From Massilia sp. H-1 (GTDB lineage: Bacteria > Pseudomonadota > Gammaproteobacteria > Burkholderiales > Burkholderiaceae_D): DNA of 64,000 bases. The number at the start of each line of letters is the position of its first letter. Position 1 is the stretch's first letter. The stretch is taken from the NCBI GenBank assembly GCA_024703915.1, contig CP087969.1, forward strand, positions 558,001 through 622,000, written 5' to 3'. The position numbers were made by a program, and so were the translations under genes. Below are positions 43,290 through 56,131 of this stretch, in pieces. Below the pieces are notes generated by a model, which was not told where the DNA came from, searched no databases, and saw only the letters and a program-made list of their open reading frames with translations.

Positions 43290-45652
43290 TTATTCTGCGC
43301 TGGCGGCTTAGCACCAGGATGTCGTGGTTGCCATTAGATTGCATGGCGGAAACCACACCGCTATTTTCCATTTGTTCCAGCAAACGGGCCGCGCGATTGT
43401 AGCCGATGCGCAGATGGCGTTGCACCAAGGAAATTGATGCGCGACGATTCTTGAGCACGACCTGGACCGCCTGGTCGTACATCGGATCGGCTTCGCCGCC
43501 CGCTTCGCCGCGACTGCGCGCCGTCGGCCCCGCCCTCGCCTTCGAGCGTGCCGCCTTCGAGGATGCCTTCAATATAGTTCAGGTTCGCCCGTCGATTTCA
43601 GGTGCTTGACCACGCGGTGCACTTCCTCGTCGGACACAAAGGCGCCGTGCACCCGGATCGGCAAGCCGGTGCCGGGCGGCATGTACAGCATGTCGCCCAT
43701 GCCGAGCAGCGCTTCGGCCCCCATCTGGTCGAGAATGGTGCGCGAGTCGATCTTGGACGAGACCTGGAAGGCGATCCGGGTCGGAATATTGGCCTTGATC
43801 AGGCCGGTAATCACGTCCACCGACGGGCGCTGGGTCGCCAGGATCAGGTGCAGGCTGCACCGCGCGCCTTCTGGGCGATGCGGGCGATCAATTCTTCGAC
43901 CTTTTTGCCAACCACCATCATCAGGTCGGCCAGCTCGTCGATGATGATCACGATCGTCGGCAGCTTTTCCAGCGGTTCCGGCGAATCCGGCGTCAGGCTG
44001 AACGGGTTCGGAATGTGTTCTTCGCGCTTGGCCGCTTCGGCGATCTTGGCGTTGTAGCTTAAGCCAGGTTACGCACGCCCAGCTTGCTCATGAGCTTGTA
44101 GCGGCGTTCCATTTCGTTCACCGCCCAGTTCAGGGCGTGGCCAGCCTGGCGCATGTCGGTCACGACCGGCGCCAGCAAGTGCGGAATGCCTTCGTAGACC
44201 GACATTTCGAGCATCTTCGGGTCGATCAGGATCATGCGCACATCAAGCGGGTCGGACTTGTACAGCAGCGACAGGATGGTGGCGTTGATGCCCACCGATT
44301 TACCGGAACCGGTGGTACCGGCCACCAGCAAGTGCGGCATCTTGGCCAGGTCGGCAATCACGGCCTTGCTTAATGATATCCTTGCCCAGGGCAACCGTCA
44401 GCTGCGAGGCGCTGTCGTTGTAAATCTTGGAGCCCACGATTTCGGTCAGGCGCACGATCTGGCGCTTTGGATTCGGCAATTCCAGCGCCATGTAATTCTT
44501 GCCGGGAATGGTTTCCACGACCCGGATCGAGGTCAGCGACAGCGAACGGGCCAGGTCGCGCGCCAGGCCGACAATCTGGCTGCCCTTCACGCCGGTGGCA
44601 GCTACTGATCTCGTAGCGCGTGACGACCGGGCCCGGATAGGCGGCCACGACCTTGGCTTCGACGCCGAAGTCCGACAATTTCTTTTCGATCAGGCGGCTG
44701 GTGAATTCCAGCGTTTCGACCGACACCGTTTCCTGCACCGTCGCATGGTTCGTCCAGCAGCGACAGCGGCGGCAGGCTGGAGTCGCCCGGCAAGTCCTGG
44801 AACAGGGCGGCCTGCTTTTCCTTTTGCACGCGCTCGGATTTGACCACTTCGACCACTTGCGGTTCGATCTTGACCGGCGGCGCGGCGATATGCTTTTCGA
44901 CGTGCTTGGCGCGCTCGATCACGACCACTTCGTCGCGCTTGACGGCCGCCACTTCGCCCTGCTTGCGGTCTTCGCGGTCCTGGTAGCGCAGGCGGAACCA
45001 TTCCACGCCCGATTCGATCGTGGCGCCGATCCGTTCGGCCACCGACATCCACGACACGTGGAAGAACAGGCTGAAACCGAGGCCGAACAGGAGCAGCAGC
45101 AACAGCGTGGCGCCGGTGAAGCCGAAGGCATTATTCGCGGCATTGCCGATGATCTTGCCCAGCACCCCGCCCGGGGCGCGGGGCAATTGCACGTGGAGCG
45201 ACCACATGCGCAGGTATTCGAGGCCGACGCTGCCGATGAACATCAGGGTGAAGCCCACCCAGCGGATGGTCGCTTCGTGCTGGTGCTCGGGGTCGGATTC
45301 TTTCTCCATCACATACTTCTGGGTGAGGGAGCGATAGCCCTTCCACACCAGCCGCAGGAAACAGAAACACCACCACCAGGCCGAGAAGCCGAAAATAAAC
45401 AACATCAGGTCGGCCAGATAGGCGCTGCAAGCGACCGCCGAGGTTACTCACCGACATCACTTCGACTTCGTGCGACCAGCCCGGATCGCCCTTGTTGTAA
45501 CTGAGCAATATCATGACGAAGTAAACGAAGATGGCGGCCAGCGCGATCCAGCGCGCTTCGGACAGCAGGCGCACCAGACGGTTCGGCAATGGTTGCCGAA
45601 TGGTCTCTTTGCGGGTGTAAGTCGAGGCTTGAGGTTGGCTGTTCTTTGTCAT
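43290..45652 (-). CDS. ftsK: DNA translocase FtsK
   Basis: It couples septation to chromosome segregation. Four N-terminal membrane spans ([74 protein letters not shown]), a short linker, then motor motifs [32 protein letters not shown] (Walker A), [13 protein letters not shown] (Walker B) and [25 protein letters not shown]. The gamma DNA-binding domain is [39 protein letters not shown]-type breaks at 45440, 44605, 44370 (DI|AGKAVIADL), 44058 (NLA|GYNAK) and 43308 (LVPAASAE stop); others at 44745, 43860 and 43585. About 785 residues. Confidence 0.95.
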
Positions 45653-45782
45653 TCTTGCTGCTGGTGAAACTACGATCCGCCCATTCTAAGCCATATATTG
45701 ACTGACAGGCCCATGATTCATGCTCACGCGCATCAATGGAATATAATGCGAGGGTAATTCGCAGGCCCAAAAAATTACCCCC

Positions 45783-45868
45783 GTCGCCCTCGCGCAGGCG
45801 GGGCCCATGGCACGGATGCTCCGCCACGACGCGAGCGCGCCATGGGTCCCCGCCTGCGCGAGGACGAC
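45783..45868. repeat. REP-like long hairpin between ftsK and trxB
   Basis: Two 29-30-bp arms (left GTCGCCCTCGCGCAGGCGGG..., right ...CCCGCCTGCGCGAGGACGAC) are near-perfect inverted repeats around a 27-nt centre. The GCGCAGGCGGGGACCCATGG core is of the kind seen in dispersed palindromic repeats of proteobacteria. It lies between divergent genes, so it is not a simple terminator for either. Confidence 0.65.
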
Positions 45869-45922
45869 GTTGCTACTTGTTTTGGACGTTTCCGGCCCCA
45901 GTTTCCTTCAATACACACCTGA

Positions 45923-46891
<969 letters not shown>

Positions 46892-46898
46892 GGCAGCA

Positions 46899-47573
46899 AT
46901 GGCGTCGATCAAGGATTTTGCCGATCTGAAAGCGCTGAAAGCGGCGCTCAAGGACCAGGAACAGGCGCGCGCCATCGAACAAGCCGAGCGTGAAAAGCGC
47001 GAACAGGTGGCCAAGCAAGAGGCCTGTTCCGCAACGCGCTGGGCGGCGTCAAGAAGCTGCCCGAATCGGACCGCTACGTGCCCAACGCCCCACCCGGCAC
47101 CAATGTCAGCGTCAAGCTCTACCCCCGGCCACGCACCCAGGCCGAGGATGATGCGGCCGTGCTGCGCGAGTCGCTCTCGGACGCGTTCGAGGTCGACCAT
47201 TTGCTCGACGACGATCCCAGCCTCAGTTTCACCCGCGCCGGGGTCGGTTCCGACGTCGTGCGCAAATTGCGCAAGGGCCACTGGCCGGTGCAGGACGAAC
47301 TCGACCTGCACGGCATGCGGCGCGACACCGCGCGCGACGCAGTCGGCGACTTCCTGGCCCGCGCGGGACGGCGCAAGCTGCGCTGCGTGTGCGTGATTCA
47401 CGGCAAGGGACTCGGATCGGTAGGCAGGCGAGCCGGTCTTGCGTTCGATGGTGCACAGCTGGCTCGAGCAAAAAGACGACGTGATCGCCTTTTGCGCGGC
47501 CAATGTGGATGGCCGCAGCCACGGCGCCCTGATCGTGCTGCTGCGCGCGGCCCTGAGCGCCAAGGTCAACTAA
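46899..47573 (+). CDS. Smr-domain protein
   Basis: A MutS2-type small nuclease domain protein. The N-terminal coiled coil is KALKAALKDQEQARAIEQAEREKREQ. The Smr domain has DELDLHGMRRDTARDAVGDFL and CVCVIHGKGLGS, then VLRSMVHSWLEQKDDVIAFC. Breaks at 47025 and 47430 both sit at expected GCCGGC sites. About 225 residues. It follows trxB closely and is probably co-transcribed. The in vivo target is not known; RNA cleavage is reported for relatives. Confidence 0.85.
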
Positions 47574-47633
47574 CTACCAAGTATCTATACGGCATGTTAG
47601 GCTGTCGGGGTTCGCCACTGTTACGCTTACTGC

Positions 47634-48239
47634 ATGACCCTCATAAAGTTCATTGAAATTCTGGCGATTCTGGTTGGCGCATTCTCAGGGCTTTATCGAG
47701 GCGCGCCGCAAGCGCATGGACCTGGTCGGCGTCTTTACGGTCGCCTTCATCACGGCATTCGGCGGCGGTACGCTGCGCGACATCCTGCTCGACCGCCGTC
47801 CCCTGTTCTGGGTCACGCACCAGGAATACGCGATTCTCATCTTTATTCTGGCCCTGATCGCCGCACCGGCCATCCGCACGCTGCGCCAGGTGGTCTCCGA
47901 ACGCATGATCGTCATTGCCGACGCAGTCGGCCTGGGCTTGTTTTCGATCGCCATGTGGCCTCGGCGCTGGACGCGAACATGCCGATCTTTATCGCCTCGA
48001 TGATGGGCGTGATTACCGGGATCTTTGGCGGCGTGCTGCGCGACATCGTCTGCAACGAAGTGCCGATGGTGTTCAGGGACGGCAAACCGTACGCGATTTG
48101 CGCTTTTATCGGCAGCTGGATGTACCTGTTGATGAAAAAATTCGGCGCCGAGCCCGACCTGGCACTGTGGTCGAGCGCAACCGTCATTACCGGCCTGCGC
48201 TTGCTTACCTGGAAATTCGATATGCGGATGGGTCGATAA
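47634..48239 (+). CDS. TRIC-type / UPF0126 membrane channel
   Basis: A seven-helix membrane protein with an internal repeat: FITAFGGGTLRDILLDR in the first half and GVITGIFGGVLRDIVCNEVP in the second, the glycine-rich hallmark of prokaryotic TRIC cation channels (YadS/YicG). Breaks at 47690 and 47953 (FSIA|GVASALDANM, expected GCCGGC). About 200 residues. Confidence 0.85.
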   Translation: MTLIKFIEILAILVGAFSGLYRGAPQAHGPGRRLYGRLHHGIRRRYAARHPARPPSPVLGHAPGIRDSHLYSGPDRRTGHPHAAPGGLRTHDRHCRRSRPGLVFDRHVASALDANMPIFIASMMGVITGIFGGVLRDIVCNEVPMVFRDGKPYAICAFIGSWMYLLMKKFGAEPDLALWSSATVITGLRLLTWKFDMRMGR

Positions 48240-48242
48240 ACC

Positions 48243-48974
48243 ATGATCTGGCCCATGCGCGTCCGCCGGGTTCAGCTGCTTTGCCTTGCATTGCTTTTTG
48301 CGGGATCGTCCGCGGTGGCGCAATCAACAGTTTGTCGGCCAGAAACTGAATGGCATTTCCCGACCAGGATGCGGGCAATCATGAAATCGGCCGCACATGG
48401 CGACGCGGTGTTCGAAACTGAAATGTACTCGAACGCTGGTATGTGGCGGCATACCTTCAAAGGTGGCCATACCACCATGATCTACCTGCGTGGAAAGGAG
48501 GCCGCCATCAGCTTCATTTCCGGCACGGAAAAAACGGACCCCAGCACAATCAGCGAGGACACCGTCCATTTGATCCCCTGGCAGATCAACAACAAGTGGA
48601 AACAGCTCGGCCCACCTTGCCTGCTCCCGGACGGCGTCGCTTTGACGTTTGACTATGCCGACCGCTATCAGGATAAAGATCAACCATTTCAATTTCGTGG
48701 AGAAATCAAACGTACCGGGGCCCGCATGACCTACGCGATGAGCTCAGAGCATACCTATGATTCCGACGGCGCTTCGGTAACACTGAGCGGCGTATTGGAT
48801 TACGAAAAAGAGCAGGATGCGCTTTCGCTCGACACCGATGTACAGGGAAGCCGCGTGTATTGGAAAAACGAATACCTGACGACGCTGGCGACAGGTCAGC
48901 CTGTCTCCATCAGTGCTGCGCTACAGCAAATCGAACGCCAGTTCCCGCAGTCCGCCGCAACACCGGCAAAATAG
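48243..48974 (+). CDS. Exported protein of unknown function
   Basis: Unbroken, 243 residues. Signal peptide VQLLCLALLFAGSSAVAQ. The mature part is beta-rich (AAISFISGTEK, MTYAMSSEHTYDSDGASVTLSGVLDYE) and ends QFPQSAATPAK. It starts 4 bp after the channel gene, so it is in the same transcript. No family recognised. Confidence 0.7.
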   Translation: MIWPMRVRRVQLLCLALLFAGSSAVAQSTVCRPETEWHFPTRMRAIMKSAAHGDAVFETEMYSNAGMWRHTFKGGHTTMIYLRGKEAAISFISGTEKTDPSTISEDTVHLIPWQINNKWKQLGPPCLLPDGVALTFDYADRYQDKDQPFQFRGEIKRTGARMTYAMSSEHTYDSDGASVTLSGVLDYEKEQDALSLDTDVQGSRVYWKNEYLTTLATGQPVSISAALQQIERQFPQSAATPAK

Positions 48975-48996
48975 CTTAACGCTATAACGTGCGCTA

Positions 48997-49353
<357 letters not shown>

Positions 49354-49383
49354 TCAGTCACACGTTGCGCTATTCTAAACGTT

Positions 49384-50634
49384 TCAGCGCCCCGCACCCA
49401 GCATGAATGGTATCCAGGCCGCCAGCAGGATCGCGGCCAGCCCGCGGCCGGTCAGCAGCGCATAGCGGCGGCTGCCGGACAGGAAGGCGGCCACCAGCTT
49501 GCTCAGGGTATTGGCCGACAGCGCCAGCAGCAGCGCGAACTGGGTGTCCGCCAGCGGAATGGCGCCCGCGCCTAGCCAGCGACAGGGACCGAGGCCGCAG
49601 CGGCGTGAAAGTCGAGCAGCCCCGCCAGCGCCGCCCCGCCCCAGGCGGCCTGCTGCCCCAGCCACTGGTTGGCATAGGCCATCAGCACGGTCGCCGCGCT
49701 CAGGATGGCGGCAAAGCCGAAGGCCTGGCGCAGGCTGAACGCGTGGCTAAGCCGCGGCCTGGGCCGGCGCGCGCCCTTGCCTTGCGCCGCGACGCTGGCG
49801 CCGGACACGGCCAGCGCGCCCGCAGCCCCGGCCCCGATCAGCGGTAGCAGCGGCGCGGGCCAGCGCGGGCGCCACCGCCAGCGTCACCACCAGCAGCAAG
49901 GCAAACGTGGCCACGTTCGACAGCAAGGCGCCGCTGATGCAGGCGCCCAGCAGCTCGGGATGCGCCTTGGCCCGCGCGCCCATGGCCGCCGTGGTGGCCA
50001 CGCTCGAGGCGAAGCCGGACGCCAGCCCGGACAGCGCCATGCCGAGCCGCGGCCCCGCGATCCGCAGCGCCACGTGGGCGGCCGACTGGATCGTCATGAT
50101 CACGATCGCCAGCAGCAGCAGACGGCGCGGATTGATCCCCAGCAGCCAGGCATTGCTTAGGCGTCCGGCAGCAGCGGCAGCACCACCAGCGCCGCCGCGC
50201 CCAGCACCAGGGCGTCGCGCAGTTCGTGCGCCTTGAGCGAGACGCGCGAAATGGTGCAGCCGACTGCGTAAATTGAGCATCGAGGCCACCACCACGGCCG
50301 CCCCGGCCGCGACTGCCGGATGATCGATCGCGTTCACGCCCAGCAGGTAGCAGACGAACAGCGCCAGTTCGGTGGTGATGCCGGGGTCGTCGGACTGGTC
50401 GCGCCAATAGGCGATGGCACTGAGCACCACCACCAGCAGCGCCCCGGCGGCCACCACGGCGCCGCCGCTCAGCTGGGCCAGCGCGCCGATGAGCGCGGCA
50501 AAACCGAAGCTGCGCAGGCTTAGCAAAGCGCGCGCCGGCCCGTTGCCCTTGTGGCGCTCTCGGTCGATGCCGATCAGCAGGCCACAGCCCAGGGCCACGG
50601 CCAGGCCGGTCATGATGTCGGAATTGAATTGCAT
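49384..50634 (-). CDS. MgtC/DUF4010-family membrane protein
   Basis: MQFNSDIMTGLAVALGCGLLIGIDRERHKGNGPARA is the MgtC-like N-terminus with its conserved GIDRE-x-H/R. LRSFGFAALIGALAQL and about ten more hydrophobic spans follow, including the DUF4010-like SGLASGFASSVATTAAMG. Errors at 50520 (ALAGLRSF expected, CTAAGC), 50270, 50158 (PDA|GNAWLLGINP), 49870 and 49575. About 415 residues. An intact GCCGGC is at 50534. The transported ion is unknown. Confidence 0.8.
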
Positions 50635-50736
50635 ACTTGGTTTTCTGTTCTTTTTGACCTGCATCAAGCGGCGCAGATGACGCAGCGCAAATTACGGCAT
50701 ACAGTGAATGCATTCATTCTCTGCCCGGAGCACACT

Positions 50737-51131
50737 GTGACACAACCTTCCCAGCCCGACCTGATTCTGATCGAAGCGAGCCTGCGCGAGCGCCGCAAGG
50801 ACATCCTGGGTGCCCTCTACCGGCGCCTCCATCACGCGGACGCACCCGACGAGCTGGCGATGGTCAATTACTTCGACACCATCGACGACCGCGCTTGCTG
50901 CCCGCTTCCATGAATGACACCGAGCTGGCCCAGCTCAGTCATGAAATGGACGAACTGCGCCAGCTCGACCTGGCGCTGGCGCGCGTCATCGGCGGCGACT
51001 ACGGCCAGTGCGCCGCCTGCGGCGAGGCCATCGCCGCGGCACGCCTGCAGGCCGAACCGGCAGCGACCATGTGCATCGCCTGCCAGACCCGCGCCGAGCA
51101 AGGCGGCGGCCACGGCCCGCGTCAGGCCTGA
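50737..51131 (+). CDS. DksA/TraR-type zinc-finger protein
   Basis: The GTG start VTQPSQPDLILIEASLRERRKDILGAL is followed by a coiled helix pair and the C4 finger CAACGEAI...CIACQTRAEQ. One break near 50898 (DDR|A..ASMNDTELAQL). About 130 residues. The tip motif differs from canonical DksA, so it is likely a DksA paralogue acting on RNA polymerase. The end overlaps the convergent gene by 10 bp. Confidence 0.75.
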
Positions 51132-52633
51132 ATCGTGACCAGGTGTTCGAGCGACTCGGCGAACGCCAGCGCGTAAGCCAGTTCGCCCGCGGACTCGGCG
51201 TGCAGCGTCAGCAAGGGCTGGCCGACCTCCAGCGCCGTGCCCAGCGGCGCATGAAACAGCACCCCGGCCGCCTGCGACTTGGGCGCAGCCAAGCCAGCTT
51301 GGCCACCTGGGCCAGCTGGCGGTTGTCGATCGCCACCACCTGGCCCTTGTGCTGCGATTCGAGCACGTGGGTAAAGGCGGCGCGCGGCGGCTCGCGCATG
51401 CCGCCCTGCGCTGTGCAAATCGCCTCGAACTTGCGCCACGCCGCGCCCGACGCCAGCGTCTCGCGCGCCATTGCCAGGCCCTGCCCGGGGCCTACTTTGC
51501 CACCCATTTCCAGCACGGCGGCCGCCAGCGTCAGCGCGCCTGGCGCAAGTCGTCGGGCGCGTCCGCTTCGTTGTGCAGCACCGCCAGCACGTCGCGCGCT
51601 TCGAGCGCCGGACCGATACCGCGCCCCACAGGCTGGGCGCCGTCGCTCAGCACCACGGTGACCGCGATCCCCATCGCCGCGCCCACGCCCGTCAGGCGCT
51701 CCGCCAGCGCCCTGGCCGCTTCCTGCGAGCGCACCTTGGCCGTGCGGCCGACCGGAATGTCGATCACCACGTGGGTGGAACCGGCCGCGATTTTCTTGGA
51801 CAGCACCGACGCGACCAGCATGCCGTCGCTGTCGAGGCCCAGCGGCCGTTCGACCCGGATCAGCAAGTCGTCGGCCGGACTGAGGGCCACCGCCCCGCCC
51901 CACACGATGCAGCCGCCTTCCCCGTTCGACCACACGCCGGATGTGCGGCAGTCCAAGTGTGACCGGGGCCAGCGTTTCCATCGCATCGGCCGAGCTTAGC
52001 CGGAGACGTGATCGCCCGCGACGAGGTCTTGGGTATGGTCAGCCCGCAGGCCGCCACGATCGGCACCACCAGCAGCGTGGTACGGTTGCCGGGCAAGCCG
52101 CCCACGCAGTGCTTGTCGACCACCATGCTTAGCGTCCCAGTGCAGGCGCTGGCTTGGCGCCGATCATGGCGCGCGTCAGCGCGGCCGTCTCGGCCACGTC
52201 CAGCCGTCCGCCCGAGCAGGCCGTGATGAAGGCGGCCAGTTCGATGTCGGAATAGCGCCCGGCGCACACATCGCCGATGATCGCTTCTAGCCGCGTCCCC
52301 GCTCAGGGGGCGCCCGTAGATTTTCGCGCGCACCGCCGAAAACGACATCAGCGGGGCCGGGTGCCCTACCAGCACGCTCTGGCCTTCCACGCTGCCGGCC
52401 AAGGCGCGCCAGGCCGCCTCGGACAGGCCGATTTCTTCCTCGCCCAGCAGATCGAAGTGCACCACGTTCAGGGTCGCGATGACGGTCCTGGGGCCATGCC
52501 GCAGTTCGATCCGCGACTGCGCTTCAAAGCCCTCGGACTTGCACACGTGGCAGTCGCTGCGCATGTACACCACCAGTTCCTGGTAGGTGTCGATGCCCAG
52601 GCGCCGCATGCGCAGGCTGGCGCCGCCGCTCAT
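51122..52633 (-). CDS. Thymidine phosphorylase-family (AMP phosphorylase-like) enzyme
   Basis: A glycosyltransferase-3-type phosphorylase with an extra N-terminal domain ([21 protein letters not shown]). Core: [58 protein letters not shown] and [12 protein letters not shown]; the [14 protein letters not shown] signature binds phosphate and base. Breaks at 52295, 52165, 52130 (WDA|GMVVDKHC), 52002 (SPA|GSADAME), 51540 and 51293; several are the GCCGGC type. About 500 residues, matching 'putative thymidine phosphorylase' of proteobacteria. Downstream gene of the MBL-fold enzyme. Confidence 0.85.
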
Positions 52634-52634
52634 G

Positions 52635-53989
52635 TCAGATCCACTTCATCCAGATAGTCCGGCACTTCGCACGGCCAGTCCAGTTCATTTTGCATGCGCA
52701 GGCGCAGCGCGTCCGCGGCGGCCTACTCGCCATGGGTAATGAAGGTGCGTTTCGGGTGGTGCGCGAAGTGGCCCAGCCAGCCCAGGATCTCGTCCGCGTC
52801 GGCGTGGGCCGACAGGTTGGCGATCTGCTTGACCTGGGCCCGGACCGGCACGTACTGGCCGTGAATCTTGATCGCATCGACGCCGTCGAGCATGGCCGCG
52901 CCGCGCGTGCCGCCCGCCTGGAAGCCGGCTGAACAGGATCGTGTTGCGCGGGGTCGGAAGCGAAGGCCTTGAGGTGGTGCAGCACGCGCCCGCCGGTGGC
53001 CATGCCGCTGGCGGCCACGATCACCATCGGCACGGTGCGTTCATTGAGCGCGATCGATTCCTCCACGCTGTTGACGATGGTGGCCGCATGGCGCATCGCA
53101 TTGCACTGCTCGTGCGACAGGCGGTGCTGGCGCAAGTGCTTCTGGTACAGCGCGGTGGCGTCGGCCGCCATCGGGCTGTTCAGGTAGACGGGCACGAAGG
53201 CCGGTATCTCGCCCCGCTCCTTGAGCCGGAAAATATCGTACAGCAGCGACTGCGCACGTCCCACCGCGAACGAGGGAATGATGGTCACGCCGCGCGCGGC
53301 CGTTTCATGGATGGTCTGGCCCAGCAAGATCAGCGGGTCGGCCGGGTCGTGGCGCTTGTCGCCGTAGGTCGATTCGACGATCAGATAGTCGGCGCTGGCA
53401 ATCGCGGTCGGCTCCACCATGACCGGATCGTTGTGGCGTCCAAGGTCGCCCGAGAACACGACCTTGCGGCCTTCGGCGTGCAGCGTGACGATGGCCGCGC
53501 CCAGGATGTGCCCGGCCAGCGACAGCTCGGCCTCGATCCCGTCGGCCACGTGAAAGCGGGTGCCGAAATCGACCGGAGAAAAGAACTTGAGCGCGCACGG
53601 CGTCGGCCTCGGAATACAGCGGCAGGGCTTAAGGCATGCTTGGCGTAGCCGTGGCGGTTGGCGTAGTTGGCTTCTTCTTCCTGCAAGTGGCCGCTGTCGG
53701 GCAGCAGGATCTTGCACAGGTCGTAAGTGGCGGCGCTGCAGTAGATCTTGCCGCGGAATCCATCCTTGACCAGCAGCGGCAGATAGCCGCTGTGGTCCAG
53801 GTGGGCGTGCGTCAGGACGACCGCGCTGATCTCCGACGGCGGGACCGGAAAGGCGCTCCGGTTACGCAGCCGCAGCTGCTTGTAGCCCTGAAACAGGCCG
53901 CAGTCGACCAGAATCTGGGTCGGGCCCGAGGTGACCAGGTATTTCGATCCGGTCACCGTTCCCGTCGCACCTAGGAATTTGAGTTTCAT
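52635..53989 (-). CDS. MBL-fold RNA-processing exonuclease family protein (beta-CASP)
   Basis: A metallo-beta-lactamase fold with zinc motif [17 protein letters not shown], then [10 protein letters not shown], beta-CASP region [17 protein letters not shown] and [19 protein letters not shown], and RMMBL-type end ([42 protein letters not shown] in another frame). Breaks at 53632, 52965, 52927 and a stop at 52722 where GTAGGC replaces GCCGGC. About 450 residues. Its stop lies 2 bp before the phosphorylase ATG, suggesting an operon. Substrate RNA unknown. Confidence 0.85.
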
Positions 53990-54074
53990 CACAGCACCTT
54001 TCCGTCGTTGATAACGGAATATCGGGTATCTGAACGTTAAAAACCTTGAGGTGGATCAAATAGCGACCAGTTCC

Positions 54075-56095
54075 CTATGCTAGCGAGTCGGGAATCTTCT
54101 TCAAGTCCTCCAGCCAGACGGTCGCTTCCGAGTCGCTCGGGGCGCGCCAGTCGCCGCGCGGCGAGAGCGAACCGCCATTGCCGACCTTGGGACCGTTCGG
54201 CACGCAGGAGCGCTTGAACTGGCTGGTCTTGAAGAAGCGCCAGACAAAGGTCCCGAGGTGCTTCTTGATCGCGCCGACATCGTATTTATCCTGCCAGGCG
54301 CAGTAGGACAGGAAAGCCACCTTGGACGGCGCAAAGCCGTAGCGCAGGATGTAATACAGATTGAAGTCCTGCAGCTCGTACGGTCCGATCGTGCTTTCGG
54401 TGCTCTGGGCTGGCTTGTCTTCAGCCAGCCTTGCCGGGCACCAGCTCCGGACTGATTTCGGTGTCGAGCACCGCCAGCAGCGTGCCGGAACCTTCCGTGC
54501 CGATCTGCCCCGTTTCGGCCACCCAGCGCACCAGGTGGCTGATCAGGGTCTTGGGCACGCTGGCGTTCACGTTGTAATGCGACATATGGTCGCCCACGCC
54601 GTAGGTACACCAGCCGAGCGCCAGCTCCGACAAATCGCCCGTGCCCACCACGATCGCCTGGTTGAAGTTCGCCAGCCGGAACAGGTGGCTGGTGCGTTCG
54701 CCCGCCTGCACGTTTTCAAACGTGATGTCGTAGTCCTCGGTCCCTTCGGCATACGGGTGGCCGAGGTCCTTGAGCATCTGGATGCAGCTCGGGCGAATGT
54801 CGATTTCATGGGCCGTGGTGCCGACCGCCTCCATCAGCTCGCGCGCCTGGCGCAGCGTGCGTTCGCTGGTCGCAAAGCCCGGCATGGTGTAGGCCAGGAT
54901 GTTCGCGCGCGGCAGCGACAGCCGGTCCATCGCCTTGGCGCAGACCAGCAGCGCGTGGGTCGAATCGAGCCCGCCCGAAATGCCGATGACGACCTTTTTC
55001 ATGCCGCTTTGCGACAGCCGCTGCACCAGCGCCTGCACCTGGATGTTGTAGACCTCGGTGCAGCGCTCGTCGCGCAGCGCCATATCGGCCTAAGCACATA
55101 CGGGAAGCGCGCCACGGCGCGCGCCAGCGGCAGCGCCTTGCCGCGCGATATCGAGTTCGAAGCGCACGATCCGGAAGGCCGCCACTTCCTGCGCATGGCG
55201 CCGCACCGAATGCGCGAACGTGGTCGTGTGCATGCGCTCGCGCGAAAGCCGCTCCAGATCGACGTCGCCAAAAATGATGTGCGAATCGTCCTGGAAGCGC
55301 GCCGCTTCGGCCAGCAGCTCGCCTTTTCGTAGATCAGCGCCTGTCCGTCCCAGGCCATGTCGGTCGACGATTCGCCCAGTCCGGCCGACGAATACAGGTA
55401 GGCGGCCAGGCAGCGCGCCGACTGCTGCGCCACCAGCTGGTGGCGGTAGCCGCTCTTGCTTAAGCCAGGACGTTCGATGCCGACAAATTGACCAGCACCG
55501 TGGCTCCGGCCAGGGCTGCGAACGAGGATGGCGGAATCGGCACCCAGACGTCCTCGCAGATTTCGACGTGAAAGCGCAGGTCCGGCACATTGGCCACGTC
55601 GAACACGAGGCCGAGCGCCGAACGGCACGTCCTGGCCCAGCAGGCTGATTTGGGTCGACACGGCGCTATCGGCCGCGCTGAACTGGCGCGCTTCGTAGAA
55701 TTCGCCGTAGTTGGGCAGATAGCTTTTCGGGACCAGGCCCAGAATGCGTCCGTTGGCGACCACCGCCGCGCAATTAAAGAGCTGATGGTCGACCCGCAGC
55801 GGCAGGCCCACGATCAGCGCCGCGTTCAGGCTTAAGCGGACGCCTTGACGACCTCGCCCAGTGCGGCCTCGCACGCGTCCAGCAATGCGGCCTGGTGAAA
55901 CAGATCGTCGCAGGTATAGGCCGACAGGCCCAGTTCGGGAAATGCGACCAGCAGCGCGCCCGCGTCGCGCGCCTGCTTCGCCAGCGCGATGGTCTGCGCG
56001 GCGTTAAAAGCGGGATCGGCGATACGGCAGCGCGGCGTGGCAACCGCTACCCGCGCGAAGCCGTGCGAGTACAGGTTCAAGAATTCGTTCTTCAT
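54075..56095 (-). CDS. nadE: Glutamine-dependent NAD+ synthetase
   Basis: It makes NAD from nicotinic acid adenine dinucleotide. The N-terminal nitrilase-type glutaminase has [10 protein letters not shown] (Glu), [21 protein letters not shown] (Lys) and the Cys in EICEDVWVP (read in frame -3). The synthetase domain has [15 protein letters not shown] (PP loop SGGLDS), [50 protein letters not shown] and [19 protein letters not shown]. Breaks at 55833, 55462 (VLA|GKSGYRH) and 55088 are GCCGGC-type; others at 55620, 55495, 55330 and 54425. About 670 residues. Confidence 0.93.
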
Positions 56096-56131
56096 CCGGT
56101 CAAATCCAGTGAGTTTGCGTAGAATGGTTCC

